Shown: one piece after another, positions 26,826-36,123 of the stretch
Numbering within the stretch: position 1 is the first letter of the stretch
How the letters are laid out: every line of letters begins with the position of its first letter
Assembly (NCBI RefSeq): GCF_003555545.1
Contig: NZ_CP032157.1
Location: 1,554,546-1,618,545, forward strand
DNA length: 64,000 nucleotides
Source: Paraflavitalea soli
GTDB lineage: Bacteria > Bacteroidota > Bacteroidia > Chitinophagales > Chitinophagaceae
Direction of reading: 5' to 3'
Made by a program: the position numbers and the translations under genes
The notes under the pieces: generated by a model
Database searches by the model: none
Told to the model about the DNA's origin: nothing
Seen by the model: the letters and a program-made list of their open reading frames with translations, nothing else

Positions 26826-28880
26826 ATGAAAAGACCCAGCTTCGTTACCGGATTTTTGTTGTCATTATATAGTCTTGCCATAGCTCAGGCCCCTGCTCAA
26901 AACAAGAGCAGTTGGGTGTATCCCGGCAAGAACGGCAAACTGGTTTACAAAACCACGCCTTCCGGCGACCGCATCATGGACTTCTCACAAGCCGGCTACC
27001 GGGGTGGGGGCGTAGCCCTGCCCACAGTACCTGTAAAACGGATGGTAAAACCGTCAGGGAAAGATGATACCGAACTGATCCAGGCTGCTATTAATGAAGT
27101 AAGCAATATGCCCCTGGTGAATGGTTTCCGCGGCGCTGTTCAGCTGGCGCCGGGCACATTTACTTGCTCAGGCGCCTTGTACCTTTCGGCCAGTGGCGTT
27201 GTATTGAGGGGCAGCGGGTCGGGCAAAGGGGGCACCACCATCCGCATGACGGGCCCCAAACATACTGCCATCGTGATCGGTAAAAAGACCTTCGCCTCCG
27301 ATCCCAATGACGAACCCGCAGCGCCCGATGAACCCTTCACTGCCGCACAAACCACCATCACCGCTCCTTATACGCCTGCAGGTACCTATACCCTTGTGGT
27401 AGCCGATAGCAAAGCCTTTGCGGCCGGTGACAAGATCACCATCAAAAAGCCCGTGACGGATGCCTGGGTACACTTTATGGGGATGGACAATATGAAACGC
27501 GATGGAAAACCGCAGACCTGGATCGCCAAAAGCAGGAGCCTGGTGATGCAAAGAAAGATCACCGCTATTAAAGGTAACCAGTTGACCATTGATATTCCCC
27601 TGGCAGATGCCCTCGACAATCGCTTTTTCAGCACGCCCGGCCTCACCGTCAGCAAACTGCGTGCTGCTCCTGCGGTCACTGATGTGGGCGTGGAGCAATT
27701 GCATATTCAATGCCCGCCACTGGAAAGTTCTTATGGCAATGCTCCCTATGCCGGTGTGCGGATAGGTGGCAACGATTGCTGGATACGCCAGGTGTATTTT
27801 GAAGAGACCATGAACACCACGGTGTTTGCCGGTAACCGCAATACGATAGAGCAGGTGAAGATCACCCATACATACCCGAACCTGGGTGCTTCCAAGCCGG
27901 CAGACTTTAGTTTTGAAGGCAGTGAGAACCTGCTCAACAAATGTGAAGCGACCGGCGGCAATACCTACTTTGTGTGGACCAGCAGCCTGGTGCCCGGTCC
28001 CAACGTGATGCTCAATTGTACTTTCCGCGGACATGGCAGCCGTATCCAGCTGCACCAGCGCTGGGCTACGGGATTGCTGGTCGACAACTGCACCATGATA
28101 GATGGCGGCATCGACTTTATGAACCGGGGTGTAGCGGGCTCTGGTCATGGTTGGACCATGGGCTGGGCCGTAGCCTGGAATTCTATTGCAAAGACCTATA
28201 TCATACAACAGCCGCCGGGCGCCGCTAACTGGGCCATTGGTTGTATCGGCAGCCGGGAACAAACAGCCCGGTTGTTTGACAGCAGTCCGATCCTGGATGA
28301 AGGCTACTTCGAATCCCATGGCAAACCGGTGTTTCCCCAGAGCTTGTATCTGGCGCAATTGGCTGACCGGCTGGGCCAGCGGGCCATCGCCAACCTGGGG
28401 TATGCGTCTAATACCATCAGCCAGTTCCCCAATAAGCGGGTGCAGCCTACGCCTCCGCTGAAGACCGCGCCTGATCCGGTGCTTGGGGCCGACCTGGCGC
28501 TCCATCGTCCCATTAATTCCAATCAGATGCGCCATAACCTGCGGCAGTTTGCCGGGGAGAAAGCGGTAGATGCTGATCCTGCCACGTATTGGGCTACCAA
28601 CGACAGCAGCCAGCGCGCCACCCTCGAAATAGATATGGAAGGGCCGGTAGTGATCAATGCCCTGCTGTTGTCGGAAGCTGCCGGTATGGGTCAGGTGCTG
28701 GAATACAAAGTAGAAGGACAGGTAGACAGTGACTGGTTACTATTGTCGCAGGGCACCACCATTGGCAACCGCAAGGTGGATCAGTTTCCTGCTGTCACCG
28801 TGTGGAAGGTGCGGCTCACGATACTAAAAGTCAACAATTATGCAGCCATTCGGCAAGTTGGATTATATAACCGGAAATAG
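26826..28880 (+). CDS. Exported parallel beta-helix (pectate-lyase superfamily) protein with C-terminal F5/8-type domain
   Basis: 684 residues from ATG 26826 (signal MKRPSFVTGFLLSLYSLAIAQ); an ATG 12 nt upstream also fits. Residues ~75-150 start a right-handed beta-helix (KDDTELIQAAINEVSNMP, GAVQLAPGTFTCSGALYLSASGVVLRGSG). A non-helix insert (~160-260) interrupts it, and the helix continues to ~440 with RIGGNDCWIRQVYFEETMNT and LLVDNCTMIDGGIDFMNRG. The last ~135 residues resemble a discoidin (F5/8 type C) carbohydrate-binding domain (QFAGEKAVDADPATYWATND). Likely a surface or periplasmic polysaccharide lyase or hydrolase; catalytic residues not assigned. Confidence 0.8.
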   Translation: MKRPSFVTGFLLSLYSLAIAQAPAQNKSSWVYPGKNGKLVYKTTPSGDRIMDFSQAGYRGGGVALPTVPVKRMVKPSGKDDTELIQAAINEVSNMPLVNGFRGAVQLAPGTFTCSGALYLSASGVVLRGSGSGKGGTTIRMTGPKHTAIVIGKKTFASDPNDEPAAPDEPFTAAQTTITAPYTPAGTYTLVVADSKAFAAGDKITIKKPVTDAWVHFMGMDNMKRDGKPQTWIAKSRSLVMQRKITAIKGNQLTIDIPLADALDNRFFSTPGLTVSKLRAAPAVTDVGVEQLHIQCPPLESSYGNAPYAGVRIGGNDCWIRQVYFEETMNTTVFAGNRNTIEQVKITHTYPNLGASKPADFSFEGSENLLNKCEATGGNTYFVWTSSLVPGPNVMLNCTFRGHGSRIQLHQRWATGLLVDNCTMIDGGIDFMNRGVAGSGHGWTMGWAVAWNSIAKTYIIQQPPGAANWAIGCIGSREQTARLFDSSPILDEGYFESHGKPVFPQSLYLAQLADRLGQRAIANLGYASNTISQFPNKRVQPTPPLKTAPDPVLGADLALHRPINSNQMRHNLRQFAGEKAVDADPATYWATNDSSQRATLEIDMEGPVVINALLLSEAAGMGQVLEYKVEGQVDSDWLLLSQGTTIGNRKVDQFPAVTVWKVRLTILKVNNYAAIRQVGLYNRK

Positions 28881-28930
28881 TATTAATTTCAAGAGACAGC
28901 ACAGGCTGCTAACCAAAACGCGCATGTCTC

Positions 28931-29332
28931 ATGAAAATTGTCAACAGTACATTGATCCTCCGGGTGGCTGTAGCCATCATCCTGCTGGTGCATAGCATTC
29001 CGGGTATCTTCAACAATGGGATCAATGATTTTGGGAAGCTCTACCTCAACGAAATTGTCTTTGCACCGCTGGGTGTACCCATTGCCTGGGCCATCAAGCT
29101 ATCCCATATATTGGCTGCGGGCTGCTTGCTCTTCAACAGGTACATCAAACTCGCTTCTATTGTTACCATCTTTGTATTGGTCATGGGTATTATCCTGGTA
29201 CATTTCAAAGAAGGGTGGTTTGTGGTAGGCGGCGGCCGTAATGGTGTTGAGTTCAACTTTCTATTGATCTGCGTATTATTGTATTTAATGTTTCTACCGC
29301 AACAAGGCCATGCAAACAAGGGAGCAGTGTAA
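28931..29332 (+). CDS. DoxX-like small membrane protein
   Basis: 133 residues with four hydrophobic helices (~8-28, ~45-65, ~70-90, ~108-126). The pattern of the first helix (LRVAVAIILLVHSIPGIFN) and the spacing fit the DoxX superfamily, whose members have been linked to oxidant handling or quinone-dependent steps. Convergent with the next gene, which ends 2 nt away. Confidence 0.7.
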   Translation: MKIVNSTLILRVAVAIILLVHSIPGIFNNGINDFGKLYLNEIVFAPLGVPIAWAIKLSHILAAGCLLFNRYIKLASIVTIFVLVMGIILVHFKEGWFVVGGGRNGVEFNFLLICVLLYLMFLPQQGHANKGAV

Positions 29333-29333
29333 G

Positions 29334-29840
29334 CTACCCATTCTTCCAGTTCATCACCTTTATACACACGGGTATCAGTCCCAATGAAACCAGTATAAAT
29401 ATCCCCACTCTCAGGTAGTTCAAAGATCTCCATTGCCGCGCTCGCCGGAGCAGATCCGTGCCGGTTGTTTCACCATTGGCTATTTTCTGGAATTCAATAA
29501 TGTTGGGTGCAAAGTAACCAAGCGTCCATACCCGTATCGCAAAGTGAATGGCGAATAAGACCAGCAACCAATTGCGCACAGGGTCCAGCTTCCAGCAAAA
29601 GATTATGGCGAGAATAAAGGTGATCTCATGCAGGGAATGGATGATGATCCAAAAGGTTTTAAGGTCCAGGCCATAGGGGGCTTTGAAGAAGTGGAAAGAA
29701 GCCGGTGGAGCGGCTGACCACCTGGGCACAATGACTGCCGTTTCAAAGAGCTGTGCCCCATTCATGAGAAAATAAAAAAGTGTAGTAATAAAGAGCCATA
29801 TCTCGGCCCTCACCAGGTAATTGGCGGTGATTGTTTGCAT
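29334..29840 (-). CDS. Four-helix membrane protein, DUF1772 / anthrone-oxygenase-like
   Basis: 168 residues with four membrane segments (~10-32, ~65-85, ~92-112, ~140-160). NGAQLFETAVIVPRWSAAPP in the first loop resembles the start of DUF1772 proteins. It begins 7 nt after the MarR stop, so the two are co-transcribed and it is the probable regulated product of that MarR protein. Function unknown. Confidence 0.6.
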   Translation of the reverse strand: MQTITANYLVRAEIWLFITTLFYFLMNGAQLFETAVIVPRWSAAPPASFHFFKAPYGLDLKTFWIIIHSLHEITFILAIIFCWKLDPVRNWLLVLFAIHFAIRVWTLGYFAPNIIEFQKIANGETTGTDLLRRARQWRSLNYLRVGIFILVSLGLIPVCIKVMNWKNG

Positions 29841-29847
29841 GGCCAGG

Positions 29848-30315
29848 TTATTTGTCGTTAATATGGTCAGTCACCTCCGTCATGATAGCAACTGCCGACG
29901 TGAAATATTTTTCGATGATTTTTATTTCTGCTTCGGAAAAGGAGGAGATCAGGGCCGTTGTTTTCTGCTGTAGTTCTGCAAACAAGGGCTCCAGCAATTT
30001 GAGCGCATTTTGTGTATGCGGCACGATCAGCACCTTCCGGCGGTCGGTTTTGTCAAACTGCCGCTTCACCAGCTTCTTCTTTTCCAGCCGGTCTATTAAT
30101 CCCGTAATGGCTCCCGTGGTGAGGCCTGTAAGGGTAGAGAGCTCTCCGGCCGTCAACTCACCCTTTTGCATGATCAGCCCCAAGTACTTGTGATCGGTAC
30201 CCGAAAGCCCCGCTTTACGTGCAATGGCTTCATGCATCAGAATAGAAGTGTCAGAATACAGCCGGCTGGCGTCCCGGAAAGACGTGATGGTGCTTTCGCC
30301 TGGTTTCTTACTCAT
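29848..30315 (-). CDS. MarR-family transcriptional regulator
   Basis: 155 residues. Central winged helix: LGLIMQKGELTAGELSTLTGLTTGAITGLIDRLEKKKLVKRQ (HTH ~55-95) and the wing DKTDRRKVLIV; N- and C-terminal helices make the dimer. A perfect palindrome lies 24 nt upstream of its start, so autoregulation is likely. First gene of a two-gene operon with the DUF1772-like membrane protein. Ligand unknown. Confidence 0.93.
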   Translation of the reverse strand: MSKKPGESTITSFRDASRLYSDTSILMHEAIARKAGLSGTDHKYLGLIMQKGELTAGELSTLTGLTTGAITGLIDRLEKKKLVKRQFDKTDRRKVLIVPHTQNALKLLEPLFAELQQKTTALISSFSEAEIKIIEKYFTSAVAIMTEVTDHINDK

Positions 30316-30339
30316 TCGGTAAATATATTATCGACTAAT

Positions 30340-30358
30340 TATCTTAGTTGCTAAGATA
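30340..30358. promoter_or_regulatory. Palindromic operator upstream of the MarR gene
   Basis: TATCTTAGTTGCTAAGATA is a perfect inverted repeat (8-bp arms, 3-nt centre). The TTAG...CTAA core is of the kind bound by MarR dimers. Confidence 0.7.
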
Positions 30359-30413
30359 TATTATACTTTCCAATTGACCAGACTTTTTTTACGGGAGGGT
30401 TAAAGATCGGCAG

Positions 30414-30983
30414 CTAGGCTGTTTTCTTATTGAGTATTCTCCTCGCACAGTCTGCCGCACAGATCAGTCCTCCTGCACCCATAATAATATCTTTCAACAC
30501 CATTCTGCCGGAGCCGGAGAGGTAAGGGAAACCATGGTTGGGACTGGGGAAGTCGCCGCCCAGGTTGGGTACATATACTTCGGGTGTGGTAATGAGAAAA
30601 GAAAGGGTAACAAATGACATGACTGCCGTCAACAAACCACCCCAGAGACCAATACGGGGATAAACGATGCCTAGTAGTGTAAGGATACCAATGAACACGA
30701 TCACAGCGCCCAGGCCATAGGAAAAGGGATAAGTGCCATTCTGCTGGTGCCATTCAATATTTTTCGCTACTACTTTCCCTTCCGGGTTTTTGTAATTGGT
30801 ATAATCCGGGGCTTTCTCGTGGTAAAAAAAGCTCATGAAGGGACTGTTGGCAACGAAGGGCACAATGCCATCCGCTTCGTATTGGAAGGCTTTGAGAGCG
30901 CCGATCCAGGCCATCACGATAAAAATAGCGATCCTGAGCAAGTGAATAAAGCTTGTTTCTGCCTTGGCTAATCTTTCCAGCAT
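30414..30983 (-). CDS. YkgB/RclC-family (DUF417) inner-membrane protein
   Basis: 189 residues, four membrane helices, with the DUF417 hallmarks: LLRIAIFIVMAWIGALKAFQYEADGIVPFVANSPFMSF at the N-terminus and VYVPNLGGDFPSPNHGFPYLSGSGR before the last helix. In Escherichia coli the relative RclC takes part in reactive-chlorine resistance under the AraC-type regulator RclR. Here an AraC-family gene lies 63 nt upstream on the same strand, giving a similar pairing. Length matches RclC. Confidence 0.88.
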   Translation of the reverse strand: MLERLAKAETSFIHLLRIAIFIVMAWIGALKAFQYEADGIVPFVANSPFMSFFYHEKAPDYTNYKNPEGKVVAKNIEWHQQNGTYPFSYGLGAVIVFIGILTLLGIVYPRIGLWGGLLTAVMSFVTLSFLITTPEVYVPNLGGDFPSPNHGFPYLSGSGRMVLKDIIMGAGGLICAADCARRILNKKTA

Positions 30984-31046
30984 ATCAATGAATTTTCAAC
31001 AAAATTCATGGAATACGGGTGCTGGCGCCATAGACAGACATGGAAA

Positions 31047-31892
31047 TCAAATGGACGATTGTGCCACAATGGAGATGCCTACCGTTTCACGGAAGAAGGT
31101 AGGGGCCACACCGGTATGTTTCTTGAAGTACCGGCTGAAGTAATGTTCATCATCAAAATGCAGTTCGGCTGCTATTTCTTTCATGCTTTTGTAAGAAAGG
31201 TGGATGAGTTTTTTGGCTTCCAGTATTACCCGTTCCTGAATGAGGAAGGAGGGGGATTTCTGAAACCAGGCCTTGCATTGTTTGGAAAAATTATTGGGCG
31301 AAAGGTTCAGTTGGGCTGCATAAAAGGCTGGTGTACGCTCCTTGATGTAATGCTGTTCCAGCAAAGCTTTGAATTGAACGATGGGGTGGAGGGCCTGGCT
31401 TTCTTCCGCGACGGGTAGGGTGGCAGCTTTGGTTTTGCTGCAGATGGCCAGGATCAGTTGCAGCCAGGAACGGGCAACGGCCTGCGACCAGGTATCTGCG
31501 TGCTGCAGTTCTTCTTTCAGTTGGTCCAGCAGGTGATGAATGGAGGCGAAAGCCTCCTCACTCAATCCGATAAAGGGCTGTGCATAGATATTGTTGAACA
31601 GTAAACCATTGCAGGCCACTTCTTTTTTGTGGTGCTCGATACAATAGAAATCTGCATGGAACCAGAGCGACCGCACAGTAGCCTGTTCGTCCAGGTGAAG
31701 CTGTGCCAGTTGCCAGGGAGTTGTAAATAATACGATATTGCCGTCAACAGGGTAATCCGTAAAGTCGACCGTAATATGGCCAACTCCTTTGAACAGGGAT
31801 ATGCCATAAAGAGGCTGAGGACCTGCCTCATTGAAAGAGGTGACCTTGCTTTCCCTGACGATACATTGCCCGACGGATATCTTATTTTCCAT
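31047..31892 (-). CDS. AraC-family transcriptional regulator
   Basis: 281 residues. N-terminal cupin-like sensing part (~1-165) with several cysteines (CIVRES, YCIEHH, VACNG), and C-terminal double HTH (~180-275: YAAQLNLSPNNFSKQCKAWF and MKEIAAELHFDDEHYFSRYFKKHTGVAPTFF). It precedes the DUF417/RclC-like gene, its likely target. The cysteines could allow redox sensing as in RclR, but this is a guess from context. Confidence 0.9.
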   Translation of the reverse strand: MENKISVGQCIVRESKVTSFNEAGPQPLYGISLFKGVGHITVDFTDYPVDGNIVLFTTPWQLAQLHLDEQATVRSLWFHADFYCIEHHKKEVACNGLLFNNIYAQPFIGLSEEAFASIHHLLDQLKEELQHADTWSQAVARSWLQLILAICSKTKAATLPVAEESQALHPIVQFKALLEQHYIKERTPAFYAAQLNLSPNNFSKQCKAWFQKSPSFLIQERVILEAKKLIHLSYKSMKEIAAELHFDDEHYFSRYFKKHTGVAPTFFRETVGISIVAQSSI

Positions 31893-31927
31893 TTACTTCA
31901 CAATAGGTATTGCGAAGGTAATAACCA

Positions 31928-32521
31928 TTAACCACCTGTGGCAACCTTTAGTGGCTTCTCATTCAGCCGGCTTACCCCATTCATGTAGTTGTGATGCGAA
32001 AACCTGCTGCCGGTATATAATATCCAGGAGAAAACGAGCAGGATAATGACCGCCACCGTAAACTGCCACCATTTTTGCCGGCTTTTAGCTTTGATACAGA
32101 CCACCAGGAAGCAAACAATAAAACAGAGGATGGCGATAATCGTATTTCCATAGAATTGATAAGGGCGTTTTTCTTCATTTTTCAACTCCTGCAATACTTC
32201 GAGGTCATCTTTGGTGAGCCTGGAATAATCGGGTTCTACCCTGGCTGTGGCTTTCCAATGGGGCGATTGAGGTAGTAATGACAGGGATGAATAGTCCGAT
32301 CTAAAACTGGGATCAATGATCATATTCCTGAAAATGCTGGACATCATGCCCAGCAGAATGCACAGGGAAAGCGCCAGCAGCCATTTGTAGTTTTCCTTTC
32401 CGTTTATTTCATTTGCCAGGAAGTTTTTGAGCGGAGTGTATACCATGGTAATGGCGTACAATAAGAACACGCCGGGGATAAAGAATGCTATGAACAGGAA
32501 GAAGTCGAAGCCGATATTCAT
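31928..32521 (-). CDS. Hypothetical membrane protein
   Basis: 197 residues, not recognised. Predicted helices at ~5-25 (FFLFIAFFIPGVFLLYAITMVY), ~45-65, ~128-142 and ~150-168; the loop ~70-125 is hydrophilic and would lie in the periplasm or cytoplasm between helix 2 and 3. It starts 45 nt after the HExxH lipoprotein gene ends, same strand, so a two-gene operon is possible. Confidence 0.65.
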   Translation of the reverse strand: MNIGFDFFLFIAFFIPGVFLLYAITMVYTPLKNFLANEINGKENYKWLLALSLCILLGMMSSIFRNMIIDPSFRSDYSSLSLLPQSPHWKATARVEPDYSRLTKDDLEVLQELKNEEKRPYQFYGNTIIAILCFIVCFLVVCIKAKSRQKWWQFTVAVIILLVFSWILYTGSRFSHHNYMNGVSRLNEKPLKVATGG

Positions 32522-32566
32522 GCCAGTTAATTTGTAAGTTCAGGTAACAAAGGAGTGTCGGGAATA

Positions 32567-33181
32567 CTAGGGGTGCGAGGCAAGCCATAGCTCTTCCACG
32601 AGGTTGCCGATACCATAACTTACCAGTCTGGCATCCGGGCATTCAGTGGTCCCATGACCGCCGTCGCGGAAGGAGCCCGACAGGATATGCATGGTTTCAT
32701 GGGCAATGGTATTGATCAGGTTGGCCCGTTCCTTTTTATCCGTAGCATTCCAGTTCTTGATCCTGGCAGGTTTTATCGCTACCCTGTCATTGGCAGGGTC
32801 CGTTTGGGCAATGGCATTCCAGGGGTGCCGGGGATGTACAGAGTAATCAGGGATCTTTTTATTGATCAGGTCAAATACCTGCTGACCGGTCATTACGTCC
32901 GGCTGTCCGTTAATCAGGTCACAACTCACCAGCCATTGCTGGGCCAATACCCTTTGTTTAAATTCGTCGGAGGCTAATATCTTACACACGTCGGCCGTGG
33001 CTTCTTTGATGGCTTTCTTGCGTTTTTCGTTAAGGTTCTGCGTACCGATCTTCATGCAATTGGTGAGCGGACTTACCGATTCGAAATCGTCTGGTCCCGG
33101 TTTTTTGTATCCTCTCCACGCCCAGCTAAGGCAGCCCGATAATATTATGGAGATGGTAAGTAGCAGTAACAAGTGTCTCAT
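32567..33181 (-). CDS. Lipoprotein with an HExxH zinc-protease motif
   Basis: 204 residues from ATG 33181: MRHLLLLLTISIILSGC is a clean lipoprotein signal with Cys17; an earlier in-frame start lacks this. The middle is helical (NEKRKKAIKEATADVCKILA). H161-E-T-M-H165 in NTIAHETMHILSG followed by GGHG is a metzincin-like zinc site. No known peptidase family recognised, so it may be an uncharacterised metallopeptidase on the outer or inner membrane. Confidence 0.7.
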   Translation of the reverse strand: MRHLLLLLTISIILSGCLSWAWRGYKKPGPDDFESVSPLTNCMKIGTQNLNEKRKKAIKEATADVCKILASDEFKQRVLAQQWLVSCDLINGQPDVMTGQQVFDLINKKIPDYSVHPRHPWNAIAQTDPANDRVAIKPARIKNWNATDKKERANLINTIAHETMHILSGSFRDGGHGTTECPDARLVSYGIGNLVEELWLASHP

Positions 33182-33289
33182 GTAAGGAAGTATTTGCTGT
33201 AAAGCTACTTGTCGGGAAGGAGGGGACAACTGGTGTAAACACGGTATTTTTGATGGTGTTGACTGTTCAGGCTAGTTATTTAGATGACA

Positions 33290-35149
33290 TCAAAATGTGC
33301 AGCTCTTGATCAGGCCATTGGCCATAGTGATCTTTTTATTCTCCCCATCTTCTTTGATCTCTACAAACTTCTCCAGTCTTTTGGCGCGGGCTACAGTATA
33401 ATCCTGGTCGTAATAGTAATTGGTGGTGGTACGTACGGGGCCATTCTGCGATACATCCGACCCTGTATAGATCCGGGATGTCTTTAGCTGGTTGAAGCTA
33501 TGGATCACCTGGATAAAATACTTACCGGGCTTCAGGCCGCGGAATTCGAACCGGCCTTCACTGTCGGCATAGGCTTCAATAACATAGTCATTGGCTTCAT
33601 TGGACATATAGACACCTGTCTTTTTGCCTTCTTTCTTTTCCCGCAGGTCGTACCATTCTTCCAGGTAAGGGGTTACCGGGTAGAGTACCACTTTCACACC
33701 ACTGGCGTTGAAGATCAGGCCATCCACCTTGGTGCAGGCTTTACCGCGAATGGTAGAGAGGCCTCTTGACAACGCAGCTTTTGCCAAAGCAGGGTCGAAT
33801 GATCCAAGGGGGAAAATGGATTTCCGCGTAGTACCGCCACTGGCATTAAGCTGACCACCCAGGTCGGCGAATTGCTTGCGATCAAGATCGGCCAGTTTGG
33901 AATTGCCAATGGCATCGTAAGCTTCTGCCCGGTTTTGGTAGGCATACATATTTTTAGGGTCCAGCTCAATGGATTTGCTATAATTGGTAATGGCTTCCTG
34001 GAAATGTTGTTTGTCGTGGTGGATAAATCCCAGGTACAGGTAGCCTGTAGGATTTTTGGGATCCAGTTCCACTACCTTGGTGTAGTCTTTATTGGCTTCG
34101 GCGAGCATTTTACTGCGGTAGAGGAGGTGTCCGCGCTGTATATAGGCTTCGATCTGCTTTGGATCGATCTCGATGGCCCTGGTATGTTCCCGGATGGCTG
34201 CTTCTACCTGGTCTTTGCGGCCGTAACAATTGCCCCTGAACACATAGGAGATGGATACTTTGGGCGCCAGCTCGATCGCCTTGCTGTATTCAACGATAGC
34301 ATCATCATATTTTTCCTGGACATAATACACATGCCCCCGGTTATTGTAGGCATCGTAATCCTTTGGATACAGCTGGAGGTATTTGGCGTAATCGGCCAGC
34401 GCCTGGTCAAACTTACTCAGTTGTTTGTAAGCTACGGCACGGTTGAACCAGGCATCAGCATAGGTGGGATCGGTTTCCACTACCTTGGTATAGTCTGCAA
34501 TGGCCAGTTCACGCTTTTGCTGGTTGAGGTAAATATTACCACGATAATACAAGGATACTACAAAGCGCGGGTTGAGTTCAATCGCTTTGTTGAAATCGGC
34601 TAGCGCCAGGTCCAGCTGTTTTCTATTGTTATAGATCAGGCCTCTTTTAGCAATGGCGCGTACGTTGCGTGGATTGAGTTCAATCGCTTTGCTATAATCG
34701 GCCAGCGCATCATCTGGTTTTTCGAGTACCATAGCGGCGAGTGCGCGGGCAAAATAGTCGAGGGAGGTTTTGGGAGCACGTAAGAGGCCGAGGGCTTTTT
34801 CTGCTGTTTTCTTTGCAGTGGCCGTATTGTTTTGTATCCAGTAACAGTCGGCCAGCAGGGCATTGTACACGCCATTGTCGGGACTGATCTTAACCGCCCG
34901 TTCAAGATCGGCTTGTGCAGCCGTCATCCGGTTGTCGAATATTTCTCCGGCGCCATGTACGGCGTAGGCCAGTCCGTTGTTCTTGTCATTGTTGATAACG
35001 TCATTAGCCGTTTTCTTAGCCAGCTGGAAATTGCCTTCCAGCAATTGTGATACTGCGAGGTCGGCATTGGAACCGCTTTGTGCGAATGAGGGAGAAAAAA
35101 GGCCTGTAGTAATCAGGATCAGGAATAATAAAAAGGATGTGCGCATCAT
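33290..35149 (-). CDS. TPR-repeat protein with C-terminal beta-domain
   Basis: 619 residues from the tandem ATGs at 35149/35146, giving a signal peptide (RTSFLLFLILITTGLFSPSFAQ). Residues ~30-440 hold about eleven TPR units, visible as repeated A-x-x-DYxKAIELNP / DYTKVVELDP motifs. Residues ~470-600 form a CarboxypepD_reg/Cna-B-like domain (SEGRFEFRGLKPGKYFIQVIHS). Exported scaffold or binding protein; partner unknown. No linked partner gene. Confidence 0.88.
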   Translation of the reverse strand: MMRTSFLLFLILITTGLFSPSFAQSGSNADLAVSQLLEGNFQLAKKTANDVINNDKNNGLAYAVHGAGEIFDNRMTAAQADLERAVKISPDNGVYNALLADCYWIQNNTATAKKTAEKALGLLRAPKTSLDYFARALAAMVLEKPDDALADYSKAIELNPRNVRAIAKRGLIYNNRKQLDLALADFNKAIELNPRFVVSLYYRGNIYLNQQKRELAIADYTKVVETDPTYADAWFNRAVAYKQLSKFDQALADYAKYLQLYPKDYDAYNNRGHVYYVQEKYDDAIVEYSKAIELAPKVSISYVFRGNCYGRKDQVEAAIREHTRAIEIDPKQIEAYIQRGHLLYRSKMLAEANKDYTKVVELDPKNPTGYLYLGFIHHDKQHFQEAITNYSKSIELDPKNMYAYQNRAEAYDAIGNSKLADLDRKQFADLGGQLNASGGTTRKSIFPLGSFDPALAKAALSRGLSTIRGKACTKVDGLIFNASGVKVVLYPVTPYLEEWYDLREKKEGKKTGVYMSNEANDYVIEAYADSEGRFEFRGLKPGKYFIQVIHSFNQLKTSRIYTGSDVSQNGPVRTTTNYYYDQDYTVARAKRLEKFVEIKEDGENKKITMANGLIKSCTF

Positions 35150-35366
35150 GGCTTTGAGGTGTTTTTCAGCTATTTTTAGTGAACGGCTGCAGGCAACATG
35201 TAGACTCCCGCCTAAGGTAGCCCGCAGCAGGGGCAAAACTACCAATATAAAGACAACGATGATGCCAGACTGACAACCGAATTTTCAACAATTGGGCTGA
35301 TAATCATTAAATTACCTGCTTACCGGGAAGAAGGGTCTACTGGTTTTCAGGTAGTAAAAAGTAGAG

Positions 35367-35374
35367 TATATTTG
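35367..35374 (+). promoter_or_regulatory. -7 promoter box
   Basis: TATATTTG fits TAnnTTTG and lies 42 nt before the start codon at 35417. No clear -33 TTG. Confidence 0.45.
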
Positions 35375-35416
35375 GCAACAACCTTGGTATAATATAAGCA
35401 ATAACTGCGATCACTT

Positions 35417-36067
35417 ATGGACGCATCCCAACACGAACAGGAAGACATTTGGACAAGGGGTTGGACCATGTTCAGTACGCCAAAAGAAGAAGTAATGCAA
35501 TTATTTGCACCGTTGGGAGAAGTGCTGATCCAACCTGCGGGCATCACTTTCACTGCCTATCCTTTTCAGCCAGCCCTCGTCTGTAAACAGACCACCATTA
35601 CTGCCAGCGATATCATCAACATCGGCATCAATGCTGCGCCGCCCTCCATACGGATAGGAAATGAACTGATCTTTGTGCCGGCAACACTGAAGCGTGAATT
35701 GCTTTTCTATGCAAACCGTCACCAGATTCCCCTGGTGGAGCGGGGATATGTCTGGGACTTGCTATTGGAACCCTTCCTGGATACCGAATATACTCCCGAA
35801 ACTCATCAACGGCTCAATGGAATATTGGCAGGATATGGTTTGTCTGCCGAAACCATTCAGGTCATCCGGGAAGAGGTAAGGATCCAGATGCTGAAGTACA
35901 ACTTCGATACCATGCTTTGGGAGTGGGTTTCTTTAGGATTGCTGGACGTGCTGAGTGCAATGCGTCCCAAATACGATACAGACCAATTTGCCGACTTCTA
36001 CCGGAGGGCAATGGAAATAGCCTTGCTGCCCGGGAAATCCCCACCGTCTGTTAAATCAGAAGTATAG
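35417..36067 (+). CDS. Hypothetical protein
   Basis: 216 residues, no signal peptide, no family recognised. The N-terminal half is beta-rich (FAPLGEVLIQPAGITFTAYPF), the C-terminal half helical (TPETHQRLNGILAGYGLSAETIQVIREEV). It seems soluble and cytoplasmic. A -7 box lies upstream. A lipoprotein gene follows after 56 nt. Confidence 0.7.
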   Translation: MDASQHEQEDIWTRGWTMFSTPKEEVMQLFAPLGEVLIQPAGITFTAYPFQPALVCKQTTITASDIINIGINAAPPSIRIGNELIFVPATLKRELLFYANRHQIPLVERGYVWDLLLEPFLDTEYTPETHQRLNGILAGYGLSAETIQVIREEVRIQMLKYNFDTMLWEWVSLGLLDVLSAMRPKYDTDQFADFYRRAMEIALLPGKSPPSVKSEV

Positions 36068-36123
36068 TTGTCCGGATTTTGTAATTTCAGACCCCGACGA
36101 TTATAAAGAACGCGTCTCCACCA

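Noticed and set aside
27168-28535. 455-codon open frame on the minus strand opposite the beta-helix gene
   Set aside because: Low-complexity translation without family signals, fully antisense to a well-supported gene; the length follows from codon bias of the plus-strand gene.
28893-28930. GAGACA/TGTCTC hairpin just before the DoxX-like start
   Set aside because: Only 6 bp with a 26-nt loop; too weak to claim a regulatory role.
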